Below are positions 1 through 8,942 of a stretch of 33,998 bases of DNA, piece after piece. Below the pieces are notes generated by a model, which searched no databases, was not told the origin of the DNA, and worked only from the letters and a program-made list of their open reading frames with translations. The stretch lies in contig CANQSR010000020.1 of the NCBI GenBank assembly GCA_947626575.1, forward strand, positions 1-33,998, in the 5' to 3' direction. The position numbers and the translations under genes were made by a program. The stretch's first letter is position 1; each line of letters starts with the position of its first letter. This DNA is from an uncultured Clostridia bacterium (GTDB taxonomy: Bacteria > Bacillota > Clostridia > Christensenellales > Borkfalkiaceae).

Positions 1-20
1 GTAAAAAGCCGTTGCGGTAC

Positions 21-50
21 TTGACGGCGTCCGCGGGAATATGTTATAAT
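21..50 (+). promoter_or_regulatory. sigma-A promoter of the purA operon
   Basis: The -35 box TTGACG lies at 21-26 and the -10 box TATAAT at 45-50, 18 bases apart. A TG two bases ahead of the -10 makes it an extended -10 promoter. Nothing else in the first 103 bases looks like a riboswitch or attenuator, so the operon looks constitutively expressed. Confidence 0.85.
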
Positions 51-103
51 GATACGTAAATGCTTCGAGGGCGGTTTGCGTCCGCGGAGCGAAAGGAGAT
101 AAG

Positions 104-1378
104 ATGCTTACATCCGTATGCGGGATCAATTGGGGCGATGAAGGCAAGGGCAAGATGGTGGATATGCTCTCGGAGGATTACGACATCGTCTGCCGCTATC
201 AAGGCGGCAACAATGCGGGGCATACCGTTATCAACGAACGGGGAAAGTTTGTTCTCAACCTGCTTCCCTCCGGCATCCTCAGGGAAAACGTCGTCAACGT
301 CCTCGGAATGGGCATGGTCATCGATATCAGGCACCTCGCCGAGGAGACGGCGCGGCTGCGCGAAAAGGGCGTGAAGATCACCCCCGATAACTTGAAGATC
401 AGCGATAGGGCGGTCATCACCATGCCCTACCATGTCCTTCTCGATTGCCTCGAAGAGGACCGCCTCGCGGGCAAGAAATTCGGCTCGACGCGCCGCGGCA
501 TCGCGCCCGTCTATGCCGACCGCTATATGAAGAAGTGTTTCCGCATGGGGGAACTTCTGCATCCCGAAAAGCTGTATGCCCGCGTCAAGGATATCGTCGA
601 ATGGAAAAATCTCACGGTGGAGAAGGGATACGGCCACGCGCCCGTCTCCGCGGAAGAGACCATTGCATATCTCAAACAATACGGCGAACCGCTCAAAGAC
701 TATATCTGCGATACGGGCCTTCTCATCGAGCGCGCGCACAAGGCGGGCAAAAAAGTCATGTTCGAAGCCCAGCTCGGCGCCCTCAGGGACGTCGATTACG
801 GCATCCTGCCCTATACCTCTTCCTCGCAGACCATCGCATCCTATGCGCCCATCGGCGCGGGCGTTCCCAACCTTCGGCTGGATAAGTCCATCGGCATCAT
901 GAAGGCATATTCCACCTGCGTGGGCGAGGGGCCGTTTACGGCCGAATACTTCGGCGAAAAGGCCGAAACGCTGCGCGCGGCGGGCGGCGAATACGGCGCG
1001 GCAACGGGCCGTCCGAGGAGGGTGGGTCCCTTCGACGTCGTCGCCTCTTCCTATGGCATCCGCTGCCAGGGCGCGGACGAGGTCGTCCTCACCAAGCTGG
1101 ATATCCTCTCCATTTACGAGGAGATCGAGGTCTGCACGGCCTATGAACTGAACGGGAAGATCATCCATGACTTCCCTTATCCCGACGCCCTCGACGACTG
1201 CAAGCCCGTGTTTGAAAAGGTAAAGGGGTGGCATACGGATATCACAAAATGCCGCAAGAGGGAGGAGCTTCCCAAGGAAGCGCTCGATTACATCGCCTTC
1301 ATCGAGAAGGCCTGCAACTGCAATATCACCTATGTGGCCGTCGGCGCGGAGCGCGACGCGGTCATCCGCTTGAAGTAA
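104..1378 (+). CDS. purA: Adenylosuccinate synthetase
   Basis: It joins IMP and aspartate at the expense of GTP to make adenylosuccinate, the first committed step from IMP to AMP in the cytosol. The 424-residue length is normal. The N-terminal GDEGKGK loop (residues 11-17) carries the catalytic Asp12, and NNAGHT (36-41) carries the second catalytic residue His40; TGRPRRVGPFD lies near residue 305. The segment that is TTAGGVATG in many PurA proteins reads QTIASYAPIG here, and the GTP-site region reads VGEGPFTAE. From memory this is the form found in a clostridial PurA clade, so I do not read it as loss of function. The start follows GAAAGGAG at 91-98. It is the first gene of the operon, 12 bases before dapF. 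Confidence 0.96.
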   Translation: MLTSVCGINWGDEGKGKMVDMLSEDYDIVCRYQGGNNAGHTVINERGKFVLNLLPSGILRENVVNVLGMGMVIDIRHLAEETARLREKGVKITPDNLKISDRAVITMPYHVLLDCLEEDRLAGKKFGSTRRGIAPVYADRYMKKCFRMGELLHPEKLYARVKDIVEWKNLTVEKGYGHAPVSAEETIAYLKQYGEPLKDYICDTGLLIERAHKAGKKVMFEAQLGALRDVDYGILPYTSSSQTIASYAPIGAGVPNLRLDKSIGIMKAYSTCVGEGPFTAEYFGEKAETLRAAGGEYGAATGRPRRVGPFDVVASSYGIRCQGADEVVLTKLDILSIYEEIEVCTAYELNGKIIHDFPYPDALDDCKPVFEKVKGWHTDITKCRKREELPKEALDYIAFIEKACNCNITYVAVGAERDAVIRLK

Positions 1379-1390
1379 GGAGTCCGCATC

Positions 1391-2239
1391 ATGGAAAAGA
1401 AATTTTATAAATTCCACGGCGCCGGAAACGATTATATCTTTTTCGATTGCTTCGATTGGGCGCCCAAACGTCCCGCCGTGCTTGCGCGCAAGCTCTCCGA
1501 CCGCCACCGCTCCGTCGGCGGGGACGGGATGGTCCTCATCCTGCCGGGCAAGACGGCCGATGCCAAAATGCGCATGTTCAATGCGGACGGAAGCGAGGGG
1601 AAGATGTGCGGGAACGCCATCCGTTGCGTGGCCAAATATCTCTATGATCACAAGGGTGTCCGCAAGCGCGATCTTACCATCGAGACGGCGGCGGGGACCA
1701 AGAAGCTGCACCTCGTCTCGCGGAGCTGGGATAAGGAATGCGCCCATCTCTTTACCGTGGATATGGGCAAGCCCAAGTTCGACCCCGCGCGCATTCCCGC
1801 CCTCTTCGGGGGCGATAAGGTGGTGGGTCATCCCCTCACCGTGGGGGAGGAGACTTACCGCGTGACCTGCCTCTCCATGGGCAATCCGCACTGCGTCGTA
1901 TTCACGGAGGACCTCGCGGGGCTTGACCTCGCAAAGCTCGGTCCCGCCTTTGAAAACCATCCCGCGTTTCCCGACCGCGTCAACGCGGAATTTGTGCGCG
2001 TTGCGGGGGAGAACCAACTCGAAATGCGCGTATGGGAGCGGGGGAGCGGCGAGACGCTCGCTTGCGGAACGGGCGCGTGCGCGGCGGCGGTGGCGGCCGT
2101 CATGAACGGCCTTTGCGCCAAAAACGCCGAGATAGTTGTCCGCTTGAAGGGCGGAAAACTGAGAGTCGTCTACACGGGCAAGACTGTCTACCTCACAGGT
2201 CCCGCCGAGCTTGCGTTCACGGGGACCGTGGAAATCTGA
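1391..2239 (+). CDS. dapF: Diaminopimelate epimerase
   Basis: It interconverts LL- and meso-diaminopimelate, giving the meso-DAP used for peptidoglycan cross-links and for lysine. The 282 residues match the family. Both catalytic cysteines are visible: Cys73 in MCGNAIRC and Cys225 in [10 protein letters not shown]. The N-terminal FHGAGNDYI motif is intact. Its ribosome binding site AAGGAG overlaps the purA stop codon, so translation is probably coupled. With dapL two genes downstream, it supplies the last two steps of the aminotransferase route to meso-DAP. Confidence 0.96.
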   Translation: MEKKFYKFHGAGNDYIFFDCFDWAPKRPAVLARKLSDRHRSVGGDGMVLILPGKTADAKMRMFNADGSEGKMCGNAIRCVAKYLYDHKGVRKRDLTIETAAGTKKLHLVSRSWDKECAHLFTVDMGKPKFDPARIPALFGGDKVVGHPLTVGEETYRVTCLSMGNPHCVVFTEDLAGLDLAKLGPAFENHPAFPDRVNAEFVRVAGENQLEMRVWERGSGETLACGTGACAAAVAAVMNGLCAKNAEIVVRLKGGKLRVVYTGKTVYLTGPAELAFTGTVEI

Positions 2240-2252
2240 TGGGGAGGATGGC

Positions 2253-3860
2253 ATGACGAAATACATCTTTGTGACGGGCGGCGTCGTTTCCGGTCTCGGA
2301 AAGGGCATCACGGCGGCGTCGCTGGGGCGGCTGCTCAAAATGCGCGGCTACAAGGTCGCATCCCAAAAACTCGACCCCTATATCAACATCGACCCCGGCA
2401 CAATGAATCCGTTCCAGCACGGGGAAGTCTTTGTGACGGAGGACGGCGCGGAGACCGACCTCGACCTCGGCCACTATGAGCGCTTCATCGACGAGAACCT
2501 CAACAAATTCTCCAATCTCACGACGGGGAAAGTGTATTGGAACGTCCTCAACAACGAGCGCAACGGCGCCTATCAGGGCCAGACGGTGCAGGTCATCCCG
2601 CACGTCACCAACGAGATCAAGTCCTTTATCTACCGCGTGGGCGAGGCATCGGGGGCGGATATTGTCATCACCGAGATCGGCGGGACGACGGGCGACATCG
2701 AGAGCCAGCCCTTCCTCGAAGCCATCCGTCAGGTCGCGCGCGAAGTGGGGCGGGAGAACTGCTGTTTCATCCACGTCACCCTCGTTCCCTTCATTTCGGG
2801 TTCCTGCGAATTCAAGAGCAAACCCACCCAGCACTCCGTCAAGGAGTTGCAGGGGATGGGCATCTTCCCGGATATCATCGTGGCGCGCGTGGATGCGCCC
2901 ATGCCTTCTTCCATCCGCGAGAAGATCGCCATGTTCTGCAACGTCGCGCCCGAATGCTGTATCGAAAACCTCACCGTTCCCGTCCTCTATGAGGCGCCCA
3001 TGATGCTCGAAAGGAGCAATTTCTCCACTACGGTGTGCAAGATCCTGCACCTCGACCCCAAGGAGATCGATCTGAGGGAGTGGGAGGAGATGCTCGCCCG
3101 CATCCACAGCCGCAGCAAGGAAGTCAAGATCGCCCTGTGCGGCAAATACGTGGACCTGCACGACGCCTACCTCTCGGTCGCCGAAGCGTTGGCGCACGGC
3201 GGTTACGAGACGGACGCCAAAGTCGAGATCGAGTGGATCGATTCGGAAAAGATCACCGAAAGCAACGTGGAAAAGCGGCTCAAAGGCGCCGACGGCATCC
3301 TCATTCCGGGCGGATTCGGCCCGCGCGGGGTGGAGGGGAAGGTCGTCGCCTGCAAATATGCGCGCGAACACAACATCCCGTATCTCGGCATCTGCCTCGG
3401 TATGCAGGTCGCCGTCATCGAGTACGCGCGAAGCGTCCTCGGCCTTCCCGACGCCAATTCCTCCGAATTTTTCCCCGAAGGGAAGCATTCGGTCATTGAC
3501 CTCATGCCCGACCAATACGGCGTGCGCATGGGCGGCACGATGCGCCTCGGCGCCTATCCCTGCAAAGTACTCGGCAAGCAGATGCGCGCCGCTTACGGGA
3601 AAGATCTCGTCTCGGAGCGTCACCGCCACCGCTATGAATTCAACAACGATTACCGCGAAGCCTTCGAAAAGGCGGGCATGACCATCGCGGGGACTTCCCC
3701 CGACGGAACGCTCTGCGAAGCGGTCGAGCTGGACGGCAACGATTTCTTTGTGGGCGTGCAGTTCCACCCCGAATTCAAGTCCCGCCCCAACAGCGCGCAT
3801 CCGCTGTTCCGTGAATTTATCCGTGCCGCCCTGCGGCACAAAGAGGGCGGACGGGCATGA
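2253..3860 (+). CDS. pyrG: CTP synthase
   Basis: It aminates UTP to CTP using ATP and ammonia released from glutamine. The protein is 535 residues, standard size. The amidoligase domain opens with the P-loop-like [11 protein letters not shown] at about residues 8-18. The class I glutamine amidotransferase domain follows in the C-terminal half, with nucleophile Cys381 in YLGICLGMQ and the partner His/Glu in FHPEF near residue 516. I chose the ATG at 2253 because a GGGGAGG site at 2241-2247 precedes it and the family begins [10 protein letters not shown]; an in-frame start at 2211 would overlap dapF and add a non-conserved extension. The stop overlaps the dapL start (ATGA). Confidence 0.97.
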   Translation: MTKYIFVTGGVVSGLGKGITAASLGRLLKMRGYKVASQKLDPYINIDPGTMNPFQHGEVFVTEDGAETDLDLGHYERFIDENLNKFSNLTTGKVYWNVLNNERNGAYQGQTVQVIPHVTNEIKSFIYRVGEASGADIVITEIGGTTGDIESQPFLEAIRQVAREVGRENCCFIHVTLVPFISGSCEFKSKPTQHSVKELQGMGIFPDIIVARVDAPMPSSIREKIAMFCNVAPECCIENLTVPVLYEAPMMLERSNFSTTVCKILHLDPKEIDLREWEEMLARIHSRSKEVKIALCGKYVDLHDAYLSVAEALAHGGYETDAKVEIEWIDSEKITESNVEKRLKGADGILIPGGFGPRGVEGKVVACKYAREHNIPYLGICLGMQVAVIEYARSVLGLPDANSSEFFPEGKHSVIDLMPDQYGVRMGGTMRLGAYPCKVLGKQMRAAYGKDLVSERHRHRYEFNNDYREAFEKAGMTIAGTSPDGTLCEAVELDGNDFFVGVQFHPEFKSRPNSAHPLFREFIRAALRHKEGGRA

Positions 3861-5050
3861 AGATCAACGCAAATTTCCGCGCGCTCAAAGAGTCGTATCT
3901 CTTTTCCACCGTGGGCGCGAAATTTACCGCCTATCAAAAGGCGCATCCCGAAAAGAGGGTCATCAAGCTCTCCATCGGCGACGTCACCCGCCCGCTCGCG
4001 CCCGTCGTGGTCTCCGCGATGGAGCGTGCCGCAAGGGAAATGGGGGATGCGGCCACGTTCAGGGGATACGGCCCCGATGCGACGTGCTATGCCTATGAGC
4101 CGCTGCTCGAAGCCGTCCGCGCCCGCTATGCCCGCCGCGGCATTGCGCTCGGCAGTCATGAGATCTTTATTTCCGACGGCGCAAAGAGCGATCTCTCCAA
4201 TCTCCTCGATTTGTTTTCCGCGGAGAACACCGTTTTGGTCCCCGACCCCGTCTATCCCGTGTATGTGGATACCAACATCATGGCGGGCCGCCGCATTCTC
4301 TATGCCGCCGCCGTGCGGGAAAACGGATTTTTGCCCCTGCCCGACGCCAAGGTACATGCGGATATCGTCTACATCTGTTCGCCCAACAATCCGACGGGTG
4401 CGGCATACGACCGCGCGGGCTTGCAGGCATGGGTGGACTATGCCGTCCGCGAGGACGCCGTCATCCTCTATGATGCGGCCTATGAGGCCTTCATCGAGGG
4501 CGGTCTGCCCCATTCCATCTTCGAGATCGAAGGCGCGCGGGAGTGCGCCATCGAGATCTGTTCCTTCTCCAAGACGGCGGGATTTACGGGCATCCGCTGC
4601 GGCTATACCGTCATTCCCGACAGCCTGAAACGGGAGGGGGTGCAGCTCTGTAAGATGTTCGCGCGCCGCCAATCCACCAAGTTCAACGGCGTGAGTTACA
4701 TCACGCAGATGGGGGCGGCGGCCGCTTTCAGCGAGGAAGGGGAACGCCAGATCCTCGAAAATATCGCATACTATAAGCAAAATGCGGCAAAGATCGGCGC
4801 GATGCTCGATGCGCACGGCATCTACTATACGGGCGGCAAGCATTCCCCGTACATCTGGATGCAGTGTCCCAAGGGCATGACGAGCTGGGAGTTTTTCGAT
4901 GCGCTTTTGGAGCGGGCGTGCGTCGTCGGGACGCCGGGCAGCGGGTTCGGCAAGAACGGCGAAGGGTATTTCCGCATCACGGCCTTTGCGACTAAGGAAA
5001 ACACCGCCGAGGCCTGCCGCAGAATGGGAGATTTTTTGGATAGCTTATGA
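3857..5050 (+). CDS. dapL: LL-diaminopimelate aminotransferase
   Basis: A PLP-dependent fold-type I aminotransferase that converts tetrahydrodipicolinate directly to LL-DAP with glutamate as amino donor, bypassing the acylated intermediates of the DapD/C/E route. It has 397 residues, close to the usual 400-410. Visible landmarks are [12 protein letters not shown] near residue 40, [18 protein letters not shown], and [16 protein letters not shown], in which Lys239 should form the Schiff base with PLP. The start overlaps the pyrG stop by four bases and its own stop overlaps the malQ start in the same way. Co-transcription with dapF supports DAP synthesis rather than another aminotransferase activity. 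Confidence 0.95.
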   Translation: MKINANFRALKESYLFSTVGAKFTAYQKAHPEKRVIKLSIGDVTRPLAPVVVSAMERAAREMGDAATFRGYGPDATCYAYEPLLEAVRARYARRGIALGSHEIFISDGAKSDLSNLLDLFSAENTVLVPDPVYPVYVDTNIMAGRRILYAAAVRENGFLPLPDAKVHADIVYICSPNNPTGAAYDRAGLQAWVDYAVREDAVILYDAAYEAFIEGGLPHSIFEIEGARECAIEICSFSKTAGFTGIRCGYTVIPDSLKREGVQLCKMFARRQSTKFNGVSYITQMGAAAAFSEEGERQILENIAYYKQNAAKIGAMLDAHGIYYTGGKHSPYIWMQCPKGMTSWEFFDALLERACVVGTPGSGFGKNGEGYFRITAFATKENTAEACRRMGDFLDSL

Positions 5051-6543
5051 TGGAACAACGTAGCGCAGGCGTTCTCCTGCATATCTCTTCGGTCCCCGGA
5101 AAATACGGGATCGGTTCACTCGGAAAGTCCGCGCACCTTTTTGCCGCTAAACTTGCAAAGAGCGGCGTCAAGGTGTGGCAGATCCTGCCGCTCGTGCAGA
5201 CGGGCTTCGGCGATTCGCCCTACCAATCGGTTGCCTGCGATTCCGGCAACCCGTATTTCATCGACCTCGATCTGCTCGCGAAGGAAAAACTTCTCACCAA
5301 GGAGGAACTCAAAGCCCTCCGCAGGGAATACCGCAACAAGCAAGTGGATTACGGCGCGCTCTATGAGGAGCGTTACCGCACGCTCCGCACGGCCTTTTCG
5401 CGCTTTGCCTTCGATAACGAGGCCTTCCGCGCCTTCGTGAAGGCGGGCAGATTTGAGGATTACGCCCTCTTCATGACCGCCAAGACGGTGTACGGCGGCA
5501 CCTTCTCCGATTGGGAGGAGGGCATCCGCCTCCGCGACCCCGAAGCGCTCGAAGCGCTCCGCACCGATCATCACGAAGAGTATCTCTTCTGGCAGTTCCT
5601 GCAATATGAATTTTGGAAGCAGTGGGATGCCCTGCACGCCTATTGCGGCAAGTTAGGCCTAAGCATCATGGGCGATATCCCGCTCTATGTTGCATACGAC
5701 AGCGCAGACGTCTGGGCGCATCCCGGCCTCTTCAAACTCGATGATGCGCTGAAACCTGCGAAAGTGGCGGGGGTCCCGCCCGACTATTTTTCCGAAAAGG
5801 GCCAGCTCTGGGGCAATCCCGTGTACCTCTGGGAGGCGCACGAGGCGACGCAGTTCGCGTGGTGGACGGAGCGTCTCAAAAACGCATTCGGCACCTATGA
5901 TATCCTGCGCATCGACCACTTCCGCGGCATCGACCGCTACTATGAGATCGACGCAGGCGCGGAGGACGCGACGGAGGGGGTGTGGCAAAAGGGCCCCGGC
6001 GAAGCGCTCTTTGCGGGTCTCGGCAGCGAACGGGAGAGGATCGTTGCGGAGGACCTCGGCATCATCGACGGCGGCGTCCGCACTCTCTTGAAGCGGACAG
6101 GCTTTCCGGGGATGAAAGTTCTGCTCTTTGCCTTCGACGGCAACGAGGAGAACGATTATCTTCCCAAAAACATCGGCGAAAATTGCGTCGTGTACACGGG
6201 TACGCACGACAACAACACCGTGCGCGGCTATCTCGACGGCCTCTCGGCGGAAGAATTTATCCTGCTGAGGTCGCGCGTTGCCGCCGCGCTCGAAGAGGCG
6301 GGCATCGGCGTCGGCCTCGGCGCACAGGGAAAGGGGATGTGCGAAGCGTTCGTCCGCCTTGCCCTTGCGAGCAGGGCTTCGCTCGCCGTCATCCCCATGC
6401 AGGACCTGCTCGGTTTGGGCGGGGAAGCGCGCATGAACGTCCCCGGCACCTGCGGAAACAATTGGCGGTTCCGCCTGAAAAAGCAACCCTCCGCCCGCGT
6501 AACGGGCAGGTTGAAAAAGATGATAAAACATTATCGGAGGTAA
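5047..6543 (+). CDS. malQ: 4-alpha-glucanotransferase (amylomaltase, GH77)
   Basis: It transfers alpha-1,4-glucan segments between maltodextrins or glycogen-derived chains. At 498 residues it is the short, single-domain GH77 form. The nucleophile is Asp290 in RIDHFRG, the acid/base Glu335 in VAEDLG, and the third acidic residue Asp388 in GTHDNNT. The N-terminal RSAGVLLHISSVPGKYGIGSLG is characteristic. Two consecutive ATG codons occur at 5047 and 5050; the first overlaps the dapL stop. Its place in a purine/DAP operon looks like co-expression rather than a shared pathway. Confidence 0.95.
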   Translation: MMEQRSAGVLLHISSVPGKYGIGSLGKSAHLFAAKLAKSGVKVWQILPLVQTGFGDSPYQSVACDSGNPYFIDLDLLAKEKLLTKEELKALRREYRNKQVDYGALYEERYRTLRTAFSRFAFDNEAFRAFVKAGRFEDYALFMTAKTVYGGTFSDWEEGIRLRDPEALEALRTDHHEEYLFWQFLQYEFWKQWDALHAYCGKLGLSIMGDIPLYVAYDSADVWAHPGLFKLDDALKPAKVAGVPPDYFSEKGQLWGNPVYLWEAHEATQFAWWTERLKNAFGTYDILRIDHFRGIDRYYEIDAGAEDATEGVWQKGPGEALFAGLGSERERIVAEDLGIIDGGVRTLLKRTGFPGMKVLLFAFDGNEENDYLPKNIGENCVVYTGTHDNNTVRGYLDGLSAEEFILLRSRVAAALEEAGIGVGLGAQGKGMCEAFVRLALASRASLAVIPMQDLLGLGGEARMNVPGTCGNNWRFRLKKQPSARVTGRLKKMIKHYRR

Positions 6544-6547
6544 CTTT

Positions 6548-7027
6548 ATGGCAGAAAAGAAGGGATTCTGGAAAGAATTCAAAGCGTTCATCGCGCGCGG
6601 CAACGTGCTGGATATGGCAGTCGGCATCATCATCGGCGGCGCGTTCACGGCGATCATCACGGCGATCGTCAACGGCATCCTCACGCCGCTGTTGCAGTCG
6701 ATCGGCGTGGGTGCGGATGGCTTCGGCGCCCTGCAAATCGTCCTCAACGAGGCGGCCGTCACGGCAAATCCCGAAGTCGTACCCATCATTCTCGACTTCG
6801 GCATCGTGATCTCGTCGATCGTCACCTTCCTTCTCACGGCGTTCATCCTGTTCCTCATCGTCTGGACGACCAACCGCCTGCACGAACATGCCGAGAAGTT
6901 CAAAAAGAGCAAGGAAGAGGCGCCCGCACCCGCTCCCGAACCCGAACCCGAACCCGTTCCGCCCGCACCCACCGCGGAGGAATTGCTTACGGAGATCCGC
7001 GATCTTCTGAAATCCAAAAACGAATAA
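6548..7027 (+). CDS. mscL: Large-conductance mechanosensitive channel MscL
   Basis: A homopentameric membrane channel that opens under membrane tension and releases solutes during hypo-osmotic shock. The amphipathic N-terminus (FWKEFKAFIARGNVLDMAVG) leads into TM1 at about 20-45 with the GIIIGGAFT constriction; TM2 is at about 82-106. The cytoplasmic helix LLTEIRDLLKSK closes the 159-residue protein. Between TM2 and that helix is a proline/glutamate-rich linker (about 124-141, alternating E and P) that makes the protein slightly longer than the usual 130-150. The start follows CGGAGG at 6536-6541. It is the last gene of the purA operon and is followed by a hairpin. Confidence 0.96.
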   Translation: MAEKKGFWKEFKAFIARGNVLDMAVGIIIGGAFTAIITAIVNGILTPLLQSIGVGADGFGALQIVLNEAAVTANPEVVPIILDFGIVISSIVTFLLTAFILFLIVWTTNRLHEHAEKFKKSKEEAPAPAPEPEPEPVPPAPTAEELLTEIRDLLKSKNE

Positions 7028-7038
7028 CCTGCAACGGG

Positions 7039-7070
7039 AAGCGGGGGACGCAACTTGCGTTCCCCGCTTT
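7039..7070 (+). terminator. Hairpin terminator after mscL
   Basis: The arms 7039-7053 and 7055-7069 are complementary over 15 positions with a single G-T wobble. In practice they leave a five-base loop. The hairpin is followed by TTT and, after a short break, by a second T run. It closes the purA-mscL operon. Confidence 0.75.
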
Positions 7071-7071
7071 G

Positions 7072-7100
7072 TCACACTTTTCGGGTGCGGACGATACAAT
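7072..7100 (+). promoter_or_regulatory. Candidate sigma-E-type promoter before the nitrilase-like gene
   Basis: GATACAAT at 7093-7100 matches the sigma-E -10 consensus CATACAHT at seven of eight positions. TCACACT at 7072-7078 matches the -35 consensus KMATATT at five of seven, with a 14-base spacer, which is within the sigma-E range. As a sigma-A promoter the best -35 (TTGTCA, 7069-7074) would be 20 bases from TACAAT, too far. The expected transcription start is around 7107. Confidence 0.45.
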
Positions 7101-7109
7101 ATTTATGGT

Positions 7110-7781
7110 ATGCGCATCTGTTTTGTGACGAGCGGAGGCCTCGATGACTTCGCAAAAAAATATGAAGGCGGCGCGGACGTCGTCTGTTTTTCCTTTCAGG
7201 CGATCGGGGAAGTGAGTTACGAGCGGGAATTGAAGGGGGAGACGAGCCTCTTCGAGGACGTCGCGCTCCTCTCCAAAGAGGCGGGGTGCGTCGTGATCTG
7301 CGGCTGTTATACCGATGCCCGCAGTATCCGCAGAAAGTCTGTGGTGGTTGCGGAGAAGGGAAAAATTTTGGGCGTATCCGATATGGTCAACCGCATCGAC
7401 GGCGGGCAATTCCGTTGCGGGGCGGGGGTCAAGATCTTCGATACGGCCGTGGGGAAGCTCGGCGTCATCGTCGCGGAGGACCTCTATTTTCCGCGCATCG
7501 CCGAGACGCTCTCCGTCTGCGGGGCGGAGCTTGCCATCTGCATCTATGAGCAGTTGGAAGGGAGTTTGGAGCAGACCCTCATGCGCGCGCAGGCCTTCTC
7601 CTTCGGGGTGCCGATGTGCGTCTGCGCCTATGGGTATGCGCAGGCGGCGGATATCGGCGGAAAGGTGCGCTTCGCCTCCCCCAAGAATTTATGCGTTTAC
7701 GACTTCGAGCGCGAGCAGGAATATCATCTCGTCGAGACGCGCCAGCGCGGCTTTTACCGTAAAAAGAAGAACGGCTTTTAA
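7110..7781 (+). CDS. Nitrilase-fold (carbon-nitrogen hydrolase) protein lacking the catalytic triad
   Basis: The 223-residue protein has the strand pattern of the carbon-nitrogen hydrolase superfamily. The block ILGVSDMVNRIDGG...FRCGAGVKIFDTAVGKLGVIVAEDLYFP lines up with the region that carries the catalytic Lys and Cys in active members, such as the glutaminase domain of NAD synthetase. In this alignment the catalytic Glu is Phe29, the Lys is Met92 and the Cys is Ala122 (VAEDLYFP instead of ICEDLYFP), so no Glu-Lys-Cys triad remains. It is shorter than most active members (about 260-300). No ribosome binding site is visible before the ATG and a promoter -10 ends nine bases upstream, so the mRNA may be nearly leaderless. 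Fold assignment is confident; the role is unknown, perhaps binding or scaffolding in sporulation given its neighbours. Confidence 0.7.
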   Translation: MRICFVTSGGLDDFAKKYEGGADVVCFSFQAIGEVSYERELKGETSLFEDVALLSKEAGCVVICGCYTDARSIRRKSVVVAEKGKILGVSDMVNRIDGGQFRCGAGVKIFDTAVGKLGVIVAEDLYFPRIAETLSVCGAELAICIYEQLEGSLEQTLMRAQAFSFGVPMCVCAYGYAQAADIGGKVRFASPKNLCVYDFEREQEYHLVETRQRGFYRKKKNGF

Positions 7782-7791
7782 TGTCCCATAT

Positions 7792-8020
7792 GTCATTTCG
7801 AACGAAGTGAGAAATCTCCCTCGTCATTCCGTCCGCCCCCTCATGTCATTTCGAACGTCCCCCCGTCATTTCGAACGCAGTGAGAAATCTCTTTTACCGC
7901 CTCAACGTCATCCGCCCGCCTCAACGTCATTCCTACCGTCTCGCCTCGTCATTCCGTCCGCCCCCTCATGTCATTTCGAACGTTCTCCCCGTCATTTCGA
8001 ACGCAGTGAGAAATCTCCCT
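7792..8020. repeat. Cluster of short REP-like repeats with a tandem duplication
   Basis: Three full copies of a 26-base unit beginning GTCATTTCGAACG and ending GTGAGAAATCT lie at 7792-7817, 7865-7890 and 7991-8016. Two truncated copies lie at 7845-7858 and 7970-7983. A 40-base segment at 7819-7858 recurs exactly at 7944-7983, so a block of about 125 bases was duplicated in tandem. Each unit carries ATTTC and GAAAT as short inverted arms. The gap 7782-8144 holds no credible gene. It contains this cluster, one terminator and a weak promoter. Confidence 0.8.
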
Positions 8021-8073
8021 CCCCGTCCCACCGACCCAATCCAAACCGCGCTCCGCCGCGGCCAACAAATTTC

Positions 8074-8102
8074 GGCATATTCCGACGGGATATGCCTTTT
8101 TT
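8074..8102 (+). terminator. Intrinsic terminator before spoIIGA
   Basis: GGCATAT (8074-8080) pairs with ATATGCC (8090-8096), and TCC with GGG can extend the stem. A run of six T follows at 8097-8102. It should stop transcripts coming from the nitrilase-like gene and isolate the spoIIGA operon. Confidence 0.8.
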
Positions 8103-8119
8103 CGTATGGCGGGAAATCT

Positions 8120-8125
8120 TATAAT
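8120..8125 (+). promoter_or_regulatory. Probable -10 box of the spoIIGA-sigE promoter
   Basis: A perfect TATAAT at 8120-8125 sits 19 bases before the chosen spoIIGA start, just after the terminator. No good -35 is seen at 16-18 or 22 bases upstream. In Bacillus subtilis this promoter depends on Spo0A-P with an atypical spacer, and a weak -35 would fit that. I see no convincing Spo0A box (TTTGTCGAA). Confidence 0.45.
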
Positions 8126-8144
8126 GGCAGTCACGGAGCGGGAT

Positions 8145-8942
8145 ATGCAGGTATATATCGAAGCGGCCTTTTTGGAAAATTTTCTTCTCGACGGGGCGAT
8201 CTGTTATCTTGCCCTCGTCTGCGCCCGCCTCAAAATCTCGGTTTGGCGTCTGCTCCTTGCGGGTACGGCCGGGGCCGCCGTGGCCATCGTCTTTCCGCTT
8301 TTTACGCTCCCCGTCTGGGCGGCATACCTTGTAAAATTTGCCTGCGGCGCCGCGGTCGTCCTCATTGCGGCGCGGGGCAGACCCAAACAGGTCGCCGTCG
8401 CGGCGGCGCTCTTCTTTGCGTTCACGTTTGCGCTCGGCGGGCTTCTCACCGCCGTCTATTCCTTCTGCGGCGTCGGTTACGAGGCGGGAACGGGCTACAT
8501 CGTGGAACAGGCGCCCGTTGGGCTTGTGTTCGGCGGGGCGGCGGCGTTCGCCATTGCCGCCGCGGAGGGGGCGCGGTTTTTGTACCGCTACCGCAAACAG
8601 CAACAAAACACGCTCCCCTGCGTTGTGGCGGTGAAGGATAGGGAGGTCCGCTGGAAGGGGTATGCCGACAGCGGAAACAACCTGTTTTTCCGCGGAAATC
8701 CCGTCTGCGTGACTTCTGCCGTCGCGCTGCTCGCCCTCTTCGGGAGAGAGGAGATGCACGAAGCGGGTCGCATGACGGTCTCAACGGTCAACGGCGGCCG
8801 CGAAGCGCCCGTATTCACCTGCGACCGCATGGATATCGAAGCGGGCGGGGAGACCTTTTCGCGGCAAAACGTCTATCTCACGGTCGGGGAAGTGACGGGG
8901 GAATACCAACTCATACTCAATACCGCGCTCATGGAGGCTTGA
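8145..8942 (+). CDS. spoIIGA: Sporulation sigma-E processing aspartic peptidase SpoIIGA
   Basis: A membrane-embedded aspartic protease in the mother cell that removes the pro-sequence from sigma-E after a signal from the forespore (SpoIIR). The N-terminal half (about residues 1-135) consists of hydrophobic membrane segments. The C-terminal half carries the catalytic Asp175 in the motif ADSGNNL (D-[ST]-G-N in the family). I chose the ATG at 8145 because the family begins M-x-VYI-x-x-x-FLxNFxxD, GGAG lies at 8135-8138, and the -10 box at 8120 would place the transcription start after the more upstream in-frame ATG at 8106. The stop abuts the sigE start. The 265 residues are slightly short for the family (about 280-310). 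Confidence 0.93.
   Translation: MQVYIEAAFLENFLLDGAICYLALVCARLKISVWRLLLAGTAGAAVAIVFPLFTLPVWAAYLVKFACGAAVVLIAARGRPKQVAVAAALFFAFTFALGGLLTAVYSFCGVGYEAGTGYIVEQAPVGLVFGGAAAFAIAAAEGARFLYRYRKQQQNTLPCVVAVKDREVRWKGYADSGNNLFFRGNPVCVTSAVALLALFGREEMHEAGRMTVSTVNGGREAPVFTCDRMDIEAGGETFSRQNVYLTVGEVTGEYQLILNTALMEA

Noticed and set aside
1..103. Possible riboswitch before purA
   Set aside because: The leader after the promoter is only about 45 bases and shows no purine aptamer core or terminator hairpin.
44..2338. Very long open frame on the minus strand opposite purA and dapF
   Set aside because: It has no recognisable domain, and purA, dapF and the start of pyrG on the other strand are well-conserved families. 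Long antisense frames are expected in GC-rich genes with biased third positions.
2217..3839. 540-codon minus-strand frame opposite pyrG
   Set aside because: It mirrors the pyrG gene, has low-complexity composition, and no promoter or family resemblance.
7792..8020. Repeat cluster considered as a CRISPR array
   Set aside because: Spacing between units is irregular, the intervals are themselves repeats, some units are truncated, and no cas gene is near.
8106..8144. Upstream ATG for spoIIGA
   Set aside because: It lies ahead of the -10 box at 8120 and adds residues not seen in the family; the ATG at 8145 has a ribosome binding site and the conserved N-terminus.
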